Shown: positions 42,745 through 55,640 of the stretch, in pieces | Position numbering within the stretch: position 1 is the stretch's first letter | How the letters are laid out: each line of letters begins with the position of its first letter | Origin: Phlebotomus papatasi | Lineage: Eukaryota; Arthropoda; Insecta; Diptera; Psychodidae | Direction: 5' to 3' | Assembly: GCF_024763615.1 (NCBI RefSeq) | Contig: NC_077223.1 | Span: 39,990,627-40,054,626, forward strand | Length of the DNA: 64,000 bases | Notes under the pieces: generated by a model | Told to the model about the DNA's origin: nothing | What the model saw: the letters and a program-made list of their open reading frames with translations, nothing else | The model's database searches: none | Made by a program: the position numbers and the translations under genes

Positions 42745-42935
42745 TTTCGGTGGCAGCCAAAATCCTGAAAGACAAAATCCCGAAAGCCAAAATCCGGAAC
42801 GTCAAAATCCCGAAAAGGCCAAAACCCGAAAGCCAAAATCCCGAAAACCAAAATCCTGAATGTTCAAAATTGGCCCATTCGGTATTTTGGCGTTCGGGAT
42901 TTAGGCTTTCGGGATTTTGACCGAAAGCCCTTTGT
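42745..42935. repeat. CCCGAAAGCCAAAAT minisatellite, locus 1
   Basis: About six copies of AAAATCCCGAAAGCC (period about 16-19) followed by three copies of the inverse, GGCTTTCGGGATTTTGG, so the array is itself a fold-back. The same unit occurs at 60405-60935 and 63725-63945. Confidence 0.75.
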
Positions 42936-42939
42936 TTTA

Positions 42940-44638
42940 ATTCTAATCTAATCTTCCTGTAGAGCATACAATCAATTCTACCATTGTTAAACCAGTCAAA
43001 GCCGAATATTTTCAATTTTTTGTCACAGGTGATGTCTACGAGTATTTAACTTCAAAATTCTCGTTATTTGTCTTATTCTAAAACAATTATAGAATTTTTA
43101 CTTCAATAAGTAAGTCATTATGTTTGTTAATTAGGTAGTAAGATTTGCTACTTTTTTTTTTAATTCGGGCACTTAGCAAAGTATTTCAATTTTTTCCATT
43201 GTACTTTTTATTGTCCCTTGAGTGAAAAAAAAGAGAAATCTGCACAGAGTGTATTCAACTATGAGCATGAAATTGCAGTAGCAGTAATTTTTGTTGTCCA
43301 CTATGGACTTTAGATTGAACAATTAAGGGGATTGTTTTCAAATGTTTTGCGAAAAATGTGGATAATTTCTATTTTATTGTTTTCTGCTTTCTTCGTTGTT
43401 TGAACAATGTGAAGACATGGTCAGTGGATTTTGTGGATGGATGATATTATTTTAGAGTACAGTATTCTTGGGTGGATTTTGAGAGGGCTGGCAGTAGAAC
43501 AGGAAAAGAATGGTTGAAATGTACAAAAAAAAATATAGAGAGGAAATTGGGTAGTGAATTAATGGTAATTTATGGTTATATCTTGCAAATTTTTCCCTAC
43601 AAGTAATTTATCTTTTGGTCTTTCATAAACTATAATTATAATTTAATTACACAATTACTACCTTATAAATTTGCTTGTCTGGCGTTCCATAAAGTAGATT
43701 GGGTGCATCTATAGTTTTGCACCACGATTCTTGATTGCGATCCATCCTCATCATGTGCATTTAATCTATCTCAATGGGTTAGTTGAAGAAGTCACAAGTG
43801 AGCCAAATGCATCGAATACGGTGTTTGCGACTGAATGTTGTGTAATTTGTTGAAATACACAAGTGGCAAAAGAAGTTTTTCTTGGGATAATCATCATTTG
43901 TATGTAAATAATACATTAATAGCAAAATTGCAAGAATAATTATTCATCTAGGGCTCCCTCTTATTCTATTAAGTTTTTGATATGCATAAGATTTCCATGG
44001 GTTTTTGCACATAGCAAATTGAGGAGAGAAAAATGATGTGAATGAGGATGTAAAACTTGAAGATTGGTCGAAGGGCATTTAGTTGATTTTTTTTAAATAT
44101 ATCGTATGCAAAAAGTGAGACTGTAAAAAGAAGTGTAAAAATCAAGAGTAATTTCACAGGTTTTTATCTTGCACTTAGGAAAAATGCAATGAACACCTGC
44201 CTAGAATTTTGGGCGAATGTATTAAAATTTTAAAATAAAGTTTCTAGTTTTACTGTTCCTAATAAGTTCTCAATTGTTCCCAAGTCGATGTCTCTAACCG
44301 TTTTGCCTTTAGGTTGTTCATTCTCGCGAAATTTCCTAATGGTGCTATAACAATAAAAAACGAAAAGGGGAAATCTTTTAACTGGACATTTTTTTTTTAT
44401 CACTTTACTGTTCTCAGGTATTTCTGCATCATAAATCATCATAAACCTATCTTCATATTGAAAATTGATTAAGAAGAGAGGGGAGAGAAGGTATTTAAAA
44501 AATCATTAATCTCTAATTTCATTAATAAATGTACTGATAGTTTACCGATTTACCGATTAGGACAGATGCAGTTGAGTTTGAAATTTCAAGGCCATTTAAA
44601 TAAATCCGAATTTCACCAATTTGAAAAATAGGTCCTCT
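42940..44638. other. Intronic stretch, no gene seen
   Basis: AT-rich. A lone AGTACT-family end lies near 44390-44430 (TTTTATCACTTTACTGTTCT). No coding frame. Confidence 0.4.
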
Positions 44639-45415
44639 ACGGTGCTATCACACTAGAATTTTCATAATTTAATTTTAAATTCAATTGAGCCAATTGAGCA
44701 TTATAAGATTTCTAGGATTTACTTGAAAATTCTCACAGCCTGGACACATTTTGCAAGAAATTTGCTCAATTTTAAATAGTGCCGCGAGATTTTTGATTGT
44801 GAATGACTCCGGAAAATGTGTAATAGTACTTAAAATGTCTTATAAGTCACTTATCTGTTATGCAAAAAAATCCCCAAAGCCAGAAGAAAAGGTTGTAAGC
44901 AAGGAGGCTCATGAAGAGATTCTCATACAGTCTTGTTGAAAATCTGTGTGAAGTCATTTCAACTGCAATTTCTCGATACAACAATTTCCTTCGAATTGCT
45001 TTGGAGGAACTTAGCAAATTACTCCCGATACCGAAGCTTCACTCGCATACAAGTTTTTCACTAATTACTGTACATATTTTATATTTTTGGCCACAAATAA
45101 TAAATAATTACGAGTGAATAAATTTAAAAAGAACAATTTGGTTCAAAATGCTAGTAGTTTAACTGCAATAAAATTGAAATTAATGAGCAATTTTAACATT
45201 TTAATTTGCTGAATTCAAATTTAATTGAGCAATCACATTTATGCTATTTTAGCATGTTTAAACATGTTTTGGTGAGCCAAGTATTAGTTTATATCAATAA
45301 ATAAGCGAAAATCTATCAATTCAAATGATTTTTTAATGCAAAATAACGCATAGGAACAATTCATCTGAAAATTAAATTGAATTTACAAATTGAAAAAATC
45401 CTATGTGATAGCACG
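44639..45415. mobile_element. Element with CGGTGCTATCACACTAG ends, 777 bp
   Basis: ACGGTGCTATCACACTAG at the left and CTATGTGATAGCACGG at the right are inverse. Inside, TTTAATTTTAAATTCAATT is met by AATTAAATTGAATTTACAAA. The interior is AT-rich with no transposase. Confidence 0.6.
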
Positions 45416-45599
45416 GTTAGGATAGCTAACCTTTGATCTAGAATATTTCACAATGGCAATTTTTCCAGTGAAAAGTATCTCCAAGAATAATTGAAAAAGC
45501 TTGGCCCAATTTTGAGAAAAAAATAGAAAAACTACAATTTTGACGTATTTGAGGGGGATAGCAAACGAAGGAATGGGGAGAGAGAAAAGAAAGAAAATA

Positions 45600-46350
45600 G
45601 TCTTGAAATAATATCATTTCAGGACAGGTCATCACAGATTGGGAATCGATATCTCTTAGCATTTGGAAGTCAGAATAATGAGAAGTTGAAAAAATTAGGA
45701 TTGTGGAAATTGCTCTTTTTAGGAATCTGAACAGTATTCTTAGAATTAAAAAGAATCGATTTAGACTTAGAATTTTGGGAATCTGAAGTGTCAAATATTT
45801 TGACTTCACGCTGTTTGCCTGTCTGTCCGTCCGGCTGTCGCCAGTTCTAGAGACCAAACAGTTAGAGATAGAGACATGGAACCTTCAAAGGACCGCCCAA
45901 AGTCGTCAGTGGGACCATTATAATGCCCTTTATTTTCCACCCACTGCTCCTCTTATCTTCCAAAACCATGTTTTTTGGGATTAGTCGAAAACGTGTCCTT
46001 CGATGTTTATTTTTTATTTTTGGAAATGTTTTAGAGTATACTACCCAGACGGAAATTTTGTCCATATACGAAAATATCGTTGAATTATTTCTAATAACGG
46101 TTTTTACAAATGGTGTCATGTTTGGGCTCATTGGAAATGTCTTGAATTTTCTGATAAGACTGAATCGATTCTAATCGGTTTTGGACCGCCAATGAAACGA
46201 GAATGAACGGGTTCATAAGCGATCTTTTGAGCGATTGATGAATCGGTTGAGGACCGATGAAGGTAAATAATGCAGAAGTACTTTTGAAGTATAGCATCTA
46301 AGTTAGGAGTTCGAGCACTTCGCAAAGCCTGCGAAGCTTTGCTACCCCTT
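45600..46350 (-). repeat. Dispersed repeat, inverse relative of 28040-28385
   Basis: The right part (46090-46330) is the reverse complement of the 28040 repeat. The left part adds GCCTGTCTGTCCGTCCGGCT and a segment resembling the GACTTCCGGTCTTC blocks at 33 kb. Frames here are not conserved. Confidence 0.55.
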
Positions 46351-46458
46351 TTTGGATATGTTTTGGTAATAGCCAAGGGGCATAATTCGTACATGACATT
46401 CGTACATAATTTTGACCTAAATAGTTTTTGAATTAATATAATCGGTAATAAACCACTA

Positions 46459-48491
46459 GGGGAAAGTGTCCATGCTTTGTATGATCCCAAGCTTTGTAAG
46501 GACTAAATTTTTCCTATGTTTCTGAATAAATGTGACTCATCAATATATTTTAAAAACTGGTTCCACTAGTTTTTAAAAGGGACAGATAATCCTAACCGGC
46601 TTATGTAGGTGAGATTCTTAACGTGAGCTAACTCGGAGTGCATGCAAATTCGATTTGATGCTGAAGTAGGGAGACGCCATTCAGTTATCTTGAATGAAAT
46701 TCGTGAAATTATACAAGTTTTGTATTTGAACCAAAATGTCAAGGATTTGGATGAACTGACAGAAAAGTGTTATATGGGCGAAATGTAGACCAGAATGTTC
46801 TCTATAATTTTGCCGTAGAACTTGAACTCATCGATTACTCAGAAGCCAAGATAAGCGAGGTTTTTTGTTTCTTAACTTGTTTTTTCATCCAGAGTTCCCC
46901 AAGTAGTCATTTGTTGAACTTCAACTATATCAAAGAATTGTTGTATTTTGCGGGACTTTCCATTTAAACCCCTATTTTAAGTGTCTTGGTGGAGTAGAGG
47001 CAGTCAAATTGGCATCTGAGTGATTTCAAAGCGTTATTATGGGAAAAATCAATTTTTTCACACTTAAACGGCAAAATCGGAGTGATAGCGTAGTCTGAGC
47101 GGAAAATGATGTATGGACGAAATGTAGAGACAAATGTGCTCTACAATTATGTTGAAGTAATCATCAAAATCGGTTTAGCGACAGTCGAGATAATTGAGGT
47201 TATGTGATATTGAAATTGGTTTTTCGACTGTGGCGCCCCTGGTGTTGGTCCCACGAAGTTCAAACATTCTAGAAAGTTGTAGCATTTGGTGAGATCTTTC
47301 GTTTAAGCCCTCATTCATCAAAATCGGTCACATAGAACCGGAGATATGATTTTTTGAATTTCGTGAACTTTGACCCCTCATATCTCCGGTTCTATTAAAA
47401 CCACAGCGCGCATACGCACCATTTTAGAAACGTCCTAGACTGGACTACAACATACTAAAATTTCATTAACTTGCACAATGCCGTTTTTGAGAAAAGTGAC
47501 TTTGAATTTCGATGAATTTTGACGCTATCACAGCGCCACCTGTGGTGACTTTTTGAACTTCCATCTGAAAGTGCTCATCGAGACGAAACCAAAAAGGTAA
47601 AATTTAGGTCGCTATGTTAATTAGAACCGGAGATAGAGGCCGGTCAATGTTCGAACTTTGACCCCTTATAGCTCGGGTCAGGGGTTATGGATCGACTTAA
47701 GGTTTTTTTTGTTTGATAGGTATAATCAACGGCTACAACATACTAAATTTTCAGCCCGATGCACAATGGAATTTTTGAGTTATTTAACTTTTAAGATTTA
47801 AAAATTTTCTTTTTAAAAAAAGCGCCCCTAGCGGTGGTTTTATGAACTTGCGATGTTAGAAGGGGAAGTGGCATTTCATGAGAGCTTTCCAAAAAGCCCT
47901 CACTTTTTAAATTCTGACAATTAGAACCGGAGTTATGGCCATTTTAAGAAATTTTTTTTGGACCCTTATAGCTCGGGTCAGGGAGTTCAGGGGACCTTAA
48001 GTTTGGTATTGATGGAAAGCTCTAAGGCCCAGCTATAACATACTAAAATTTGAGTCCGCTGAATGCCATAGGGGCGGAGCTATTGAGAAAACAAAAAAAG
48101 GGGGGTCTTCAAAATGGCGGAAGGAGGGGTGGGGGGTGGGGGGTCTATGCACCAAGTTGCAATTTTCACCCGATATATAACCTTTGCCGAAAACCGCAAG
48201 TCGATATCTTTTTTAGTTTAGGAGCTATTAAGCTCCAAAGAGCGGCCGGCCGGCCGGCCGGGAACGTAACTTAGCCACATATATATTCGGAATCAGGAAG
48301 TGGCGAAACACATTTTGGCCAAATTTGAGGTCGATCGGACGACATGAAATTTTGTTAGGCTACTATAATCCTTGTATAGATTGTTAAGAATCTCACCTAA
48401 TATTGGTGCGATGAGTCACATTTATGGAGAAACATAAGAAAAATTTAGTGATTAAGAAGCTTGGAATCGTACGAAGAATGGGTACTTCCCC
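46459..48491. mobile_element. 2.0 kb TA-flanked element, about 90-bp inverted ends
   Basis: The left arm TAGGGGAAAGTGTCCATGCT, ATGATCCCAAGCTTTGTAAG, AATAAATGTGACTCATC pairs with the right arm GATGAGTCACATTTATGGAG ... GAAGAATGGGTACTTCCCCTA. The interior repeats short sentences such as TTAGAACCGGAGATA and CTTATAGCTCGGGTCAGGG. It includes a pure GGCC run (about 48242-48261) and has no ORF longer than 80 codons. It is non-autonomous as read. Confidence 0.8.
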
Positions 48492-48499
48492 TATAATGT

Positions 48500-50927
48500 A
48501 CCCAAAACCCATGCGAAAAAATTCACGAAGGGATCTTTTTTTTTCGAAAATTAGAGCACATTGCACAAGCTGGGACGTATTGCCATCTTTTTTGATTTAT
48601 TACTTCCTTGGCACTTTTTATTTTTTCTACTATTCGTTAATTACCTCAAGTGATATTTAAGAAGTTCTTCCATGTATATTATAATACTGTTTTAAAAGTA
48701 CCAATTTTGAGAGAAGATATGATAAATTTTTCTTGTGGGTCGAAACTAGATTTTTACAAATGATTATCACATTGCAATTTTAATTTTTTTTAAAAGTTCT
48801 CAACAGTAGCAATTTGCCATTCATTGTTAACACTTCTTTTTTATTCTTTTGGTAGAATGCTGGGGTGTTTTTTTCTTTATTTGTTGAATTTGCAAGTCTC
48901 TCACCTGTGAAACTTCTTGGTAACACTCCCAGGCTTTTTTTTTCTTGGACAATTCCATGACATTCCTCCAGTGAAAACAGTAGCTAGAATATGTGGGCGC
49001 CATATGTTTATGTCTCACTCTCTCATTCTCTCTTATTCGCTAATGTATTTCATTAATATTTGTCTAATTTTGTGTGTGGAAATATTTTGGTAAATTATTA
49101 TCAGATTATTGGATGTCTGAACTCTTGTTGTATATGATACTGATTTATGGATATTTATTAATGATGATTTGTTGATAAATATGCATTTATGTTTAATATC
49201 TAAACGGTATGTTTGAGTGTTTATGATCGGATTTAAATAGATAAATTCTCCCTAATAATTGTCTCCTTGTCTCCCGCGCATTATGTATCCATTTTCATGG
49301 TACATTTTCACCCATAGATTTTTCTCCTGTGGATTTTAGTATATGGGGAGGGGGTCTGTATTTAGTCAGTAGTATATAGGGGGATTTATTTAATTAAGAG
49401 GATTATAGAAATGCTATGAATTATATATTAGTTCCATTGTTGATGTTATTACCTCATGGCTTTCCTAACACATATTATACAGATGATTTTTCATAATTTA
49501 CAAGCACGTGAGTTTATGAGTCATTTTCACGAGGGTTTAACAACCGAATTATCGTGTTTTGATTGAAGGAATTATTATAAAATGAATTTTGGGGTTATTG
49601 TATATTGCATATCTATACATAAAAATGCATTATTTGAAAGTGCGCTAAGCCTCACAAAACTATAATTAATTGTTATGAGGCACTTCATTTACCAATGAAA
49701 TTAATAATAGTAACAAACCACTCAGACCGAGAAAAGTATATTCTATATAGTCTTCTTGACATTTTGCCAATTAATCGGATGAAAATTGCAAAAGTTGAGA
49801 GAAATATAATCCTTCCGGGATCAATGATACTTTGTAGAACATTTCTAATACACTTTCCCTCTCACCCCCCTTGAAATGTGTCCATAAACTTTCTAATTGA
49901 TAATGAGAGTGTACAGAGTTCGTCGGTGGAATAAATTTATCATGGTAAAATCTCCATGGGATATGGAGGTGAATACTATTAGGAAGGTGAATTGTGTATT
50001 GGGGTATTTGTGCATAGAAATGTATGGATATACAACTTGGTGGTTCTACAATTAATTAAAATAACTTTAACATTGACAGGCAAGCATCCTTTGACCCTAA
50101 CATTCAATCTTTCATCGACGAGTTGCATTGGTCGTTTGGAAAATGCAAATAGAGTTAATTTTGTCGTGATAAATGGTTTTATGTTGGGAAAAATAAGTTG
50201 TGATCCATAAAAACTGAAGGCCATAGTATATTGAATGTATCAATAGTGGATAGAGCTTTTAATCAAAAAAAAAGTTTTAATTTGTATTTTTTCATTCATC
50301 GAACCCAGTGTTAATTGCTGAAGAATAATTAGACTGGAAAAAATCACTAATTATACCTTGGTTTTTTTTTTCGATCCGCAAATCACCGATTTGGTTCACC
50401 ATTCTAACCTATCCAATTGGTACTTTGACCCAAAACACGCCCCATTTTCCTCGTTGAGCCAATTTCAATTTTCATCCTGGTTTCAATTGTAATCATCGAG
50501 TTTAACCACAGACAAATCGATTTGCCTTTAATATACAGAATACTCAAATGAAAATCCCACCCCGAAAAACCCAAACCCAAAGACTACGTATAGGTATAGG
50601 AAACTGAAGGAGAGGAATACTGATGGAGGGAAAACTGGTGCAGAATCTGGAATGCAGTTTACTGTCTAAACATTGAACACTCTGTACACTCTATTTGCTG
50701 ATAAATGATGCGATAAGAGAACACTATTTACATTTTTTTTTGCTATATCCCAAATACACTTCGTCCATTCATAGAGCTTTTGTAGACCATTCTACTCCAA
50801 ACATATTTTTTCCAGTGCTTTTTTTTATGGAATCAGACTTTGAAGCTGAACTGAATTCAACAACCAACTTTCAGTACACACCATTTCTCCCTCATTTTCC
50901 ACATAAACTACCCTAGAAAATGTTGTA
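48500..50927. other. Intronic stretch, no gene seen
   Basis: AT-rich, few repeats, no convincing coding frame. Being one of the least repeat-loaded parts of the intron, it is a reasonable place to look for conserved regulatory DNA. Confidence 0.4.
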
Positions 50928-51141
50928 GGGGAAAGTGGTTATGCTTTGTACGATCCTAAGCTTCATAATGAGTAAATTTTTCCTGTGTTTGAATAAATGT
51001 GACTCCGCAATATATTTTAAAAACAAGACACTATCCCCTAGTTTTTAAATTGTGGGTGTGATGAGTCACATTTATTGAAAAACATTGGAAAAATTTAGTC
51101 ATACGAAGCTTGGGACCGTGCAAAGCATGGGCACTTTCCCC
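50928..51141. mobile_element. TA-flanked MITE, GGGGAAAGTG ends, 214 bp
   Basis: GGGGAAAGTGGTTATGCTTT and AAAGCATGGGCACTTTCCCC form the ends. ACGATCCTAAGCTTCATAAT and ATACGAAGCTTGGGACCGTG pair next. These are the same arms as the 2.0 kb element at 46459, with the interior deleted. Confidence 0.85.
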
Positions 51142-51321
51142 TAGATTCAAGGGTTGCAAAATACTTAACTTTAAAAACACAGGTTTAACGCCCTGGTCGA
51201 GTTTTTGTCGCATTATTTTTTTCTGATGAGAGATTTTTGAAAATTTGATAAAACATCTTCAATTTTTTAAAACTAACAAGAAAAAATATATTTTCGCTTT
51301 TTTTAAACTGTAAACAGTGTT

Positions 51322-51499
51322 GGGGAAAGCGCCCATGCTTCGTACGATCCCAAGCTTCGTAATGACTAAATTTTACCTGTCTCTCAATAAATGTTACTCA
51401 TCGTATACCCATATTTTAAAAACTAGGGGAGAGACTTCAGTTTTTAAAATATATTGCGATGTCATTACGAAGATCGTATGAAGCATGGGCACTTTCCGC
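51322..51499. mobile_element. MITE, GGGGAAAGCG ends, 178 bp
   Basis: GGGGAAAGCGCCCATGCTTC and GAAGCATGGGCACTTTCCGC form the ends, with TACGATCCCAAGCTTCGTAA / TTACGAAGATCGTA next. A further deleted member of the 46459 family. Confidence 0.82.
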
Positions 51500-52190
51500 T
51501 ACATGCGTAATTCGAAAACTTTACTATGAGAAGAATTAAAAAAAAATATATTAGTCTCGGTCTTATATTGTTTGTGAAACTAAAATCTTTGGACATTAAA
51601 TTAACAGGTTGGCCAGTAAAAAAAAAACGAAGTAGACAGTCTGTTAGTCTGTAAGTTAAAAATGTAAAAGTGATCCGATATTTACTTGAATCGACGATAC
51701 TGGGATGGTTCATAACTTCTAAATTCTTCCTTTGTACAAAAAACTCGAAGTTTCACTGACCATTTTTTATTGAGATACTTCCCGATCTTTTTCAGAACCT
51801 ATTCGAAATCAATTGTGTTATTAATGAATTTACTATCAATTGCTTTAAAATGCAACACATGTAAAGTAATAAGTAATTTTGTATATTTAGGAATTATAAC
51901 ATATTTGGAGAAATTACTTCTTGCCGTATTAGTGGGCATTTGTACAGGAGTATGTTGTAGCAAGGTGTGGCCCTTTCTCTTATAGTAAGTGCTGCAACAA
52001 GAGGGAAATCTTGCTATTATGGGGGGTGTTTCCATAAAGGGGTTTTAGAGCTGACGGGTAATGGAGCTCGTAGTCTTTGATTCACTTTATCAATATACTA
52101 GGTCAAATGAACACCTTTTCAGCAGGGAACCTCTATTTACACTTCTGTCAAAATGTTGAAATTTATTTAATGTATCTAATAAAATGTAAG

Positions 52191-52412
52191 TAGGGTAAAA
52201 TGAGGTAATTTGGAACCATTTACAATTTGGGACATTTGAGATTTTCTCACTGTTTTAGAGATTCAAAAGGAATAGAAGCTGTTGCTTTTCTTCTTAATCG
52301 TCGTTTTCTTCTATTTCGCGGTCTTTATTTTCTCTTTGCTCATCTGAAACAATGAGAAAATCTCAAATGTCCTAAATTGTAAATGGTGCCAAATTACCTC
52401 ATTTTATCCTAA
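52191..52412. mobile_element. TA-flanked fold-back, GGGTAAAATGAGG ends
   Basis: TAGGGTAAAATGAGGTAATT and AATTACCTCATTTTATCCTA, then ACATTTGAGATTTTCTCA and TGAGAAAATCTCAAATGT. About 222 bp and almost entirely hairpin. Confidence 0.85.
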
Positions 52413-52720
52413 TATGGCGTTTTTTCATTAATTTATATTTTTCGATGAGAATAAGTGTTCAAATTTCGTATTCCGAATGGTACAGAGTAGGGTGTCAATA
52501 GGTCCTGCCACTATTTCTTAAAGTGTTAATAGGTGTTCCTTTAACCCTGTAACACTATGCAACAAATTTACAAGTTTTTCTGTCTCAAAGGTCTCAAGTG
52601 GTACTTTGATAGAGTCAAGTCCCCTGATTGAGAATATGGCTGTGCTTCAACTTTCCTGATTACAAAAGACTTTGAAAAACCATTTCTTTGATAAGCTCTT
52701 TTACAGTTGTACAGTTAAAA

Positions 52721-52892
52721 TACGGTTTAATGTTAATTTTACACCTTTTGAGGGTAAAATCAATATGAAAAAAGGGTAACTTTAACCCATATACCTAAAA
52801 AGGTAATATTCACACCTATTTCGGATCAATAATGCAGGGTAAAATTAACATTTCCGGAATGTTATTTTAACTTTTTCGGATTTCTCTCAGTG
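52721..52892. mobile_element. CACTGAG-family MITE, left-truncated copy
   Basis: It shares AATGTTAATTTTACACCTTT to the end GATTTCTCTCAGTG with 29325-29574 and 62723-62973, but lacks the first part. The flank to 53000 ends GAGGAACTCTACTGTA, a solitary right end of the pogo-like family. Confidence 0.7.
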
Positions 52893-53170
52893 CACAACAC
52901 GAATTTTTAGCATAACCACATAATATTACATATGAATTTGAATCTACGGTCGTCGGTCAAATTTGAGAGATTCAGAATTGAGGAACTCTACTGTAACTTT
53001 TTCTCTCGCGAGTGGCGCTGCTGACTGTTCTCAATTTATAGTTCTCAAACTACAAATCAAAAATTTCGGCCAAATTTAATTAAAAATAAGACTCGAAAAT
53101 TGTCTTAAGCTGTTATTATGTTTTCCAACGAGGTTGACAATTTCGTCGGAATTGCTGAATAGAGCAGAAT

Positions 53171-53463
53171 GCCCAACGCACAATAACTTTTGTTTGTAAA
53201 CATGTTTTCAAAATTTCCCTTGAGAGAGAGCGAGATAGCTAGATCTAGATTTCACTAGCTCTCATTAAAATGTCAAAACCATGTTTACAAAACAAAAGTT
53301 ATTGTACGCTGAGTATAATGACCAGCGCACAATAACTTTTGTTTGTAAACATGTTTTCAAAATTTCCAATGGGAATGAGCGAGATGACTAGATATAGATC
53401 TCACTCACTCTCATTTAAATGCCAAAAACATGTTTACTAAACAAAAGTTATTGTGCGTTGGGC
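53171..53463. mobile_element. Two tandem 143-bp palindromic MITEs
   Basis: Copies at 53171-53313 and 53321-53463. Each opens CGCACAATAACTTTTGTTTG, TAAACATG and closes with the inverse CAAAAGTTATTGTGCG or a variant, with a GAGCGAGAT...AGATCT centre. Identity between copies is high but not complete. Confidence 0.82.
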
Positions 53464-55155
53464 ATAAGTCGAGTAGCAATTGCAGAGGAAAAACATAATA
53501 TAGAATACTGTAATTGTGATATTTTACTCCTTTTACGTCCTACATTAATCTAAAATTGTTTAATTTTTTTTAACTGCTATAATAAGTTTACAATCCTGGG
53601 TATTAACTTGTACTAAATCTCAGGTGTGCTCAGGGAAATGTCACGCAATCTTATTTTATGAAGATCAGTGAAATACAGGATAATCTAAACTAATTATACG
53701 ATGTAAATTGAAGAAGAACATAACTTATATGGTGAATTTTTAACATGAGAGATCCATAAAACATATCGCATAAAAAAAATTTCTTCTAAGGATGCAATAA
53801 AAATGTTAAATTCATTACAGATTCCTTTTTGGTGATAATTTTGCTGATAAGCTTAATTTACTGTCTGGAAAAAAAATTAGCGATGAAATGATTTAAAAGC
53901 GAAGAGCTCCTTTTTATGACTTCCATTTGGCTTCTGTGTCTTATTAAGCTAATCCTAAAGTAATTTTCTATTCGTAAAACCCACCTTTGTCTACCAAATT
54001 ACAATAGTTTGCGTCTCGCACGCAACTGCAATGATATCCTTTTAGACATCTAATTGGCTGCAATACACTCAAAAGAACCATATAAAAATGCCTGAAAGCT
54101 ATTTTGGTGTTGTCTCTAAGTCGTATTTATTTACTCAAGTATCAATTAGAATGTCAGTTCTTTGATTTGTGGTCAACTCAATTAAGACTAAGAAGAGAGA
54201 GAAGGTTAGATCCTGGCGCAACATCGTCAGCTGTAGAGTCTTTTGGGCAACATTGTTGCACATCGGCGGTGAAAAATTCGTGCGGGAAAAGAAGTACAGA
54301 GAGGAAAGATAAAGGTAGAATTTATCGGTTTTGGGGATCATCAAATTGATGCTCTCTTGAGAAGGCGGGATTCGTGTGGTGTGTTTTCTTCAGCCCCATG
54401 TTGGTATTCCTCCTGATCGATGGTATTTGTAGCAATTTTTTTCGGTGCCCTGCACGTCTTGTGCCATTTTTTTTTGCGTTGCACCTTATCGTTCAAATGC
54501 CGTTGTTGGTGTTGTTACCAGCAAATAAATTTAAACTCCAGCATCTCTGTTCTGGGTGTATGCCTTGTTATATGGAACAAATATGCATCGTCGACATGCA
54601 ATAAACTTGCAAATGAGCTTGGAAAATTAATTCCAACACATTTTTTTCAGGCGTTGCAATTAAAGATATTGAAGATGGCTTGAAAGTCACTAAAAAAATG
54701 GGTGAAAGATATAGTTATACGCATTTTTTATGTTTTATCTCCTAATAAATCACTTGGGACAACAGTTCTTTATCTACAAAACCCCAAAACACCATGTGCG
54801 ATCTTTGATTTCCTCAATCGTCTCTGGTCAAATTAAAATTTTTCCACTCAATCACGTCCGATAAATTGATGCTGTGACGATAATTTTCTTTTAATGTGCT
54901 AAAGATAAATTTCTCGCGTTTTGCCATGGGAAGCCTCTCTTTATATTGCTTTCTCGAATATTTGATTTTTTTTCGTTTTTTTTTATATACTTGTGCGTGC
55001 TATATATTTTTTAAGACTGAGAGATAGCTGCTTTATATAAAAAAAAACAATTTAAGTCTCTTCAATGTTTGTGAGCATCTTTTGTTTTATGGAGGAAATG
55101 ATTGATGATTTCGATATCAATACGCTCAAGGAGATTGGATTTGAACGTAAGGGTG
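53464..55155. other. Intronic stretch, no gene recognised
   Basis: The frames at 54104-54349 and 54374-54683 have a less AT-biased composition than their surroundings, but match nothing I know and share no splice logic. Otherwise there is nothing to report. Confidence 0.4.
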
Positions 55156-55292
55156 TAAGGGTCTCTACACAATGTGAAAAGTTTTCTTATTTGAAGAAAA
55201 TCACTTGCATTTCTGTACGTATAAATTGCATCAAAATACTTCAAAGTATTCCACTTTGATGACAAATACTCACAATGCATTGAGGCCTTTAA
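55156..55292. mobile_element. MITE, CTCTACACA family, diverged
   Basis: TAAGGGTCTCTACACAATGT at the left and ACAATGCATTGAGGCCTTTAA at the right, with a partly inverse interior (TTTGAAGAAA, ATACTTCAAAGTATTCC). Ends resemble 15776-15923. Confidence 0.6.
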
Positions 55293-55485
55293 AGTCAAAA
55301 TAGAATGAATGAGTATAGTGCTCATAGGAAAATTAAGACAGGTATTTTACTCAATTTTCCATTTCTATGGCTAATAACACGGAATACATTTCGAGCTTGA
55401 AAGCAATATAGATAGCTACAGGAACGAATGCTCAAAATTTTATCCATTATGAGGAGGTGGGGTTACTTTGAGCTCTTGGGATACA

Positions 55486-55640
55486 TTGATATTGAATTGA
55501 ATTGAATTGAATTTATTTCATCTCATTCTTGACCTTTCCTACCTCCCATGCGTCCTCCGCCGTCTTAGCGTTGGTTCCAACCTCCGGGACTAAACGGTGG
55601 AAATGTCCTTTCTCTGGTTGTATGTTTCGGTTTTACAATA
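55486..55640 (-). mobile_element. Retroposon 3' end with (TTCAA)n tail
   Basis: On the minus strand, a body containing CCACCGTTTAGTCCCGGAGG and CTAAGACGGCGGAGG ends in (TTCAA)n, seen in plus as TTGAATTGAATTGAATTGAA. The body matches 57361-57760. The tail of short repeats is typical of LINE- or SINE-type retroposition. Confidence 0.6.

Noticed and set aside
54104..54683. Overlapping 76-87 codon frames as a small gene
   Set aside because: No homology, no consistent single frame and no signal peptide or domain that I can defend.
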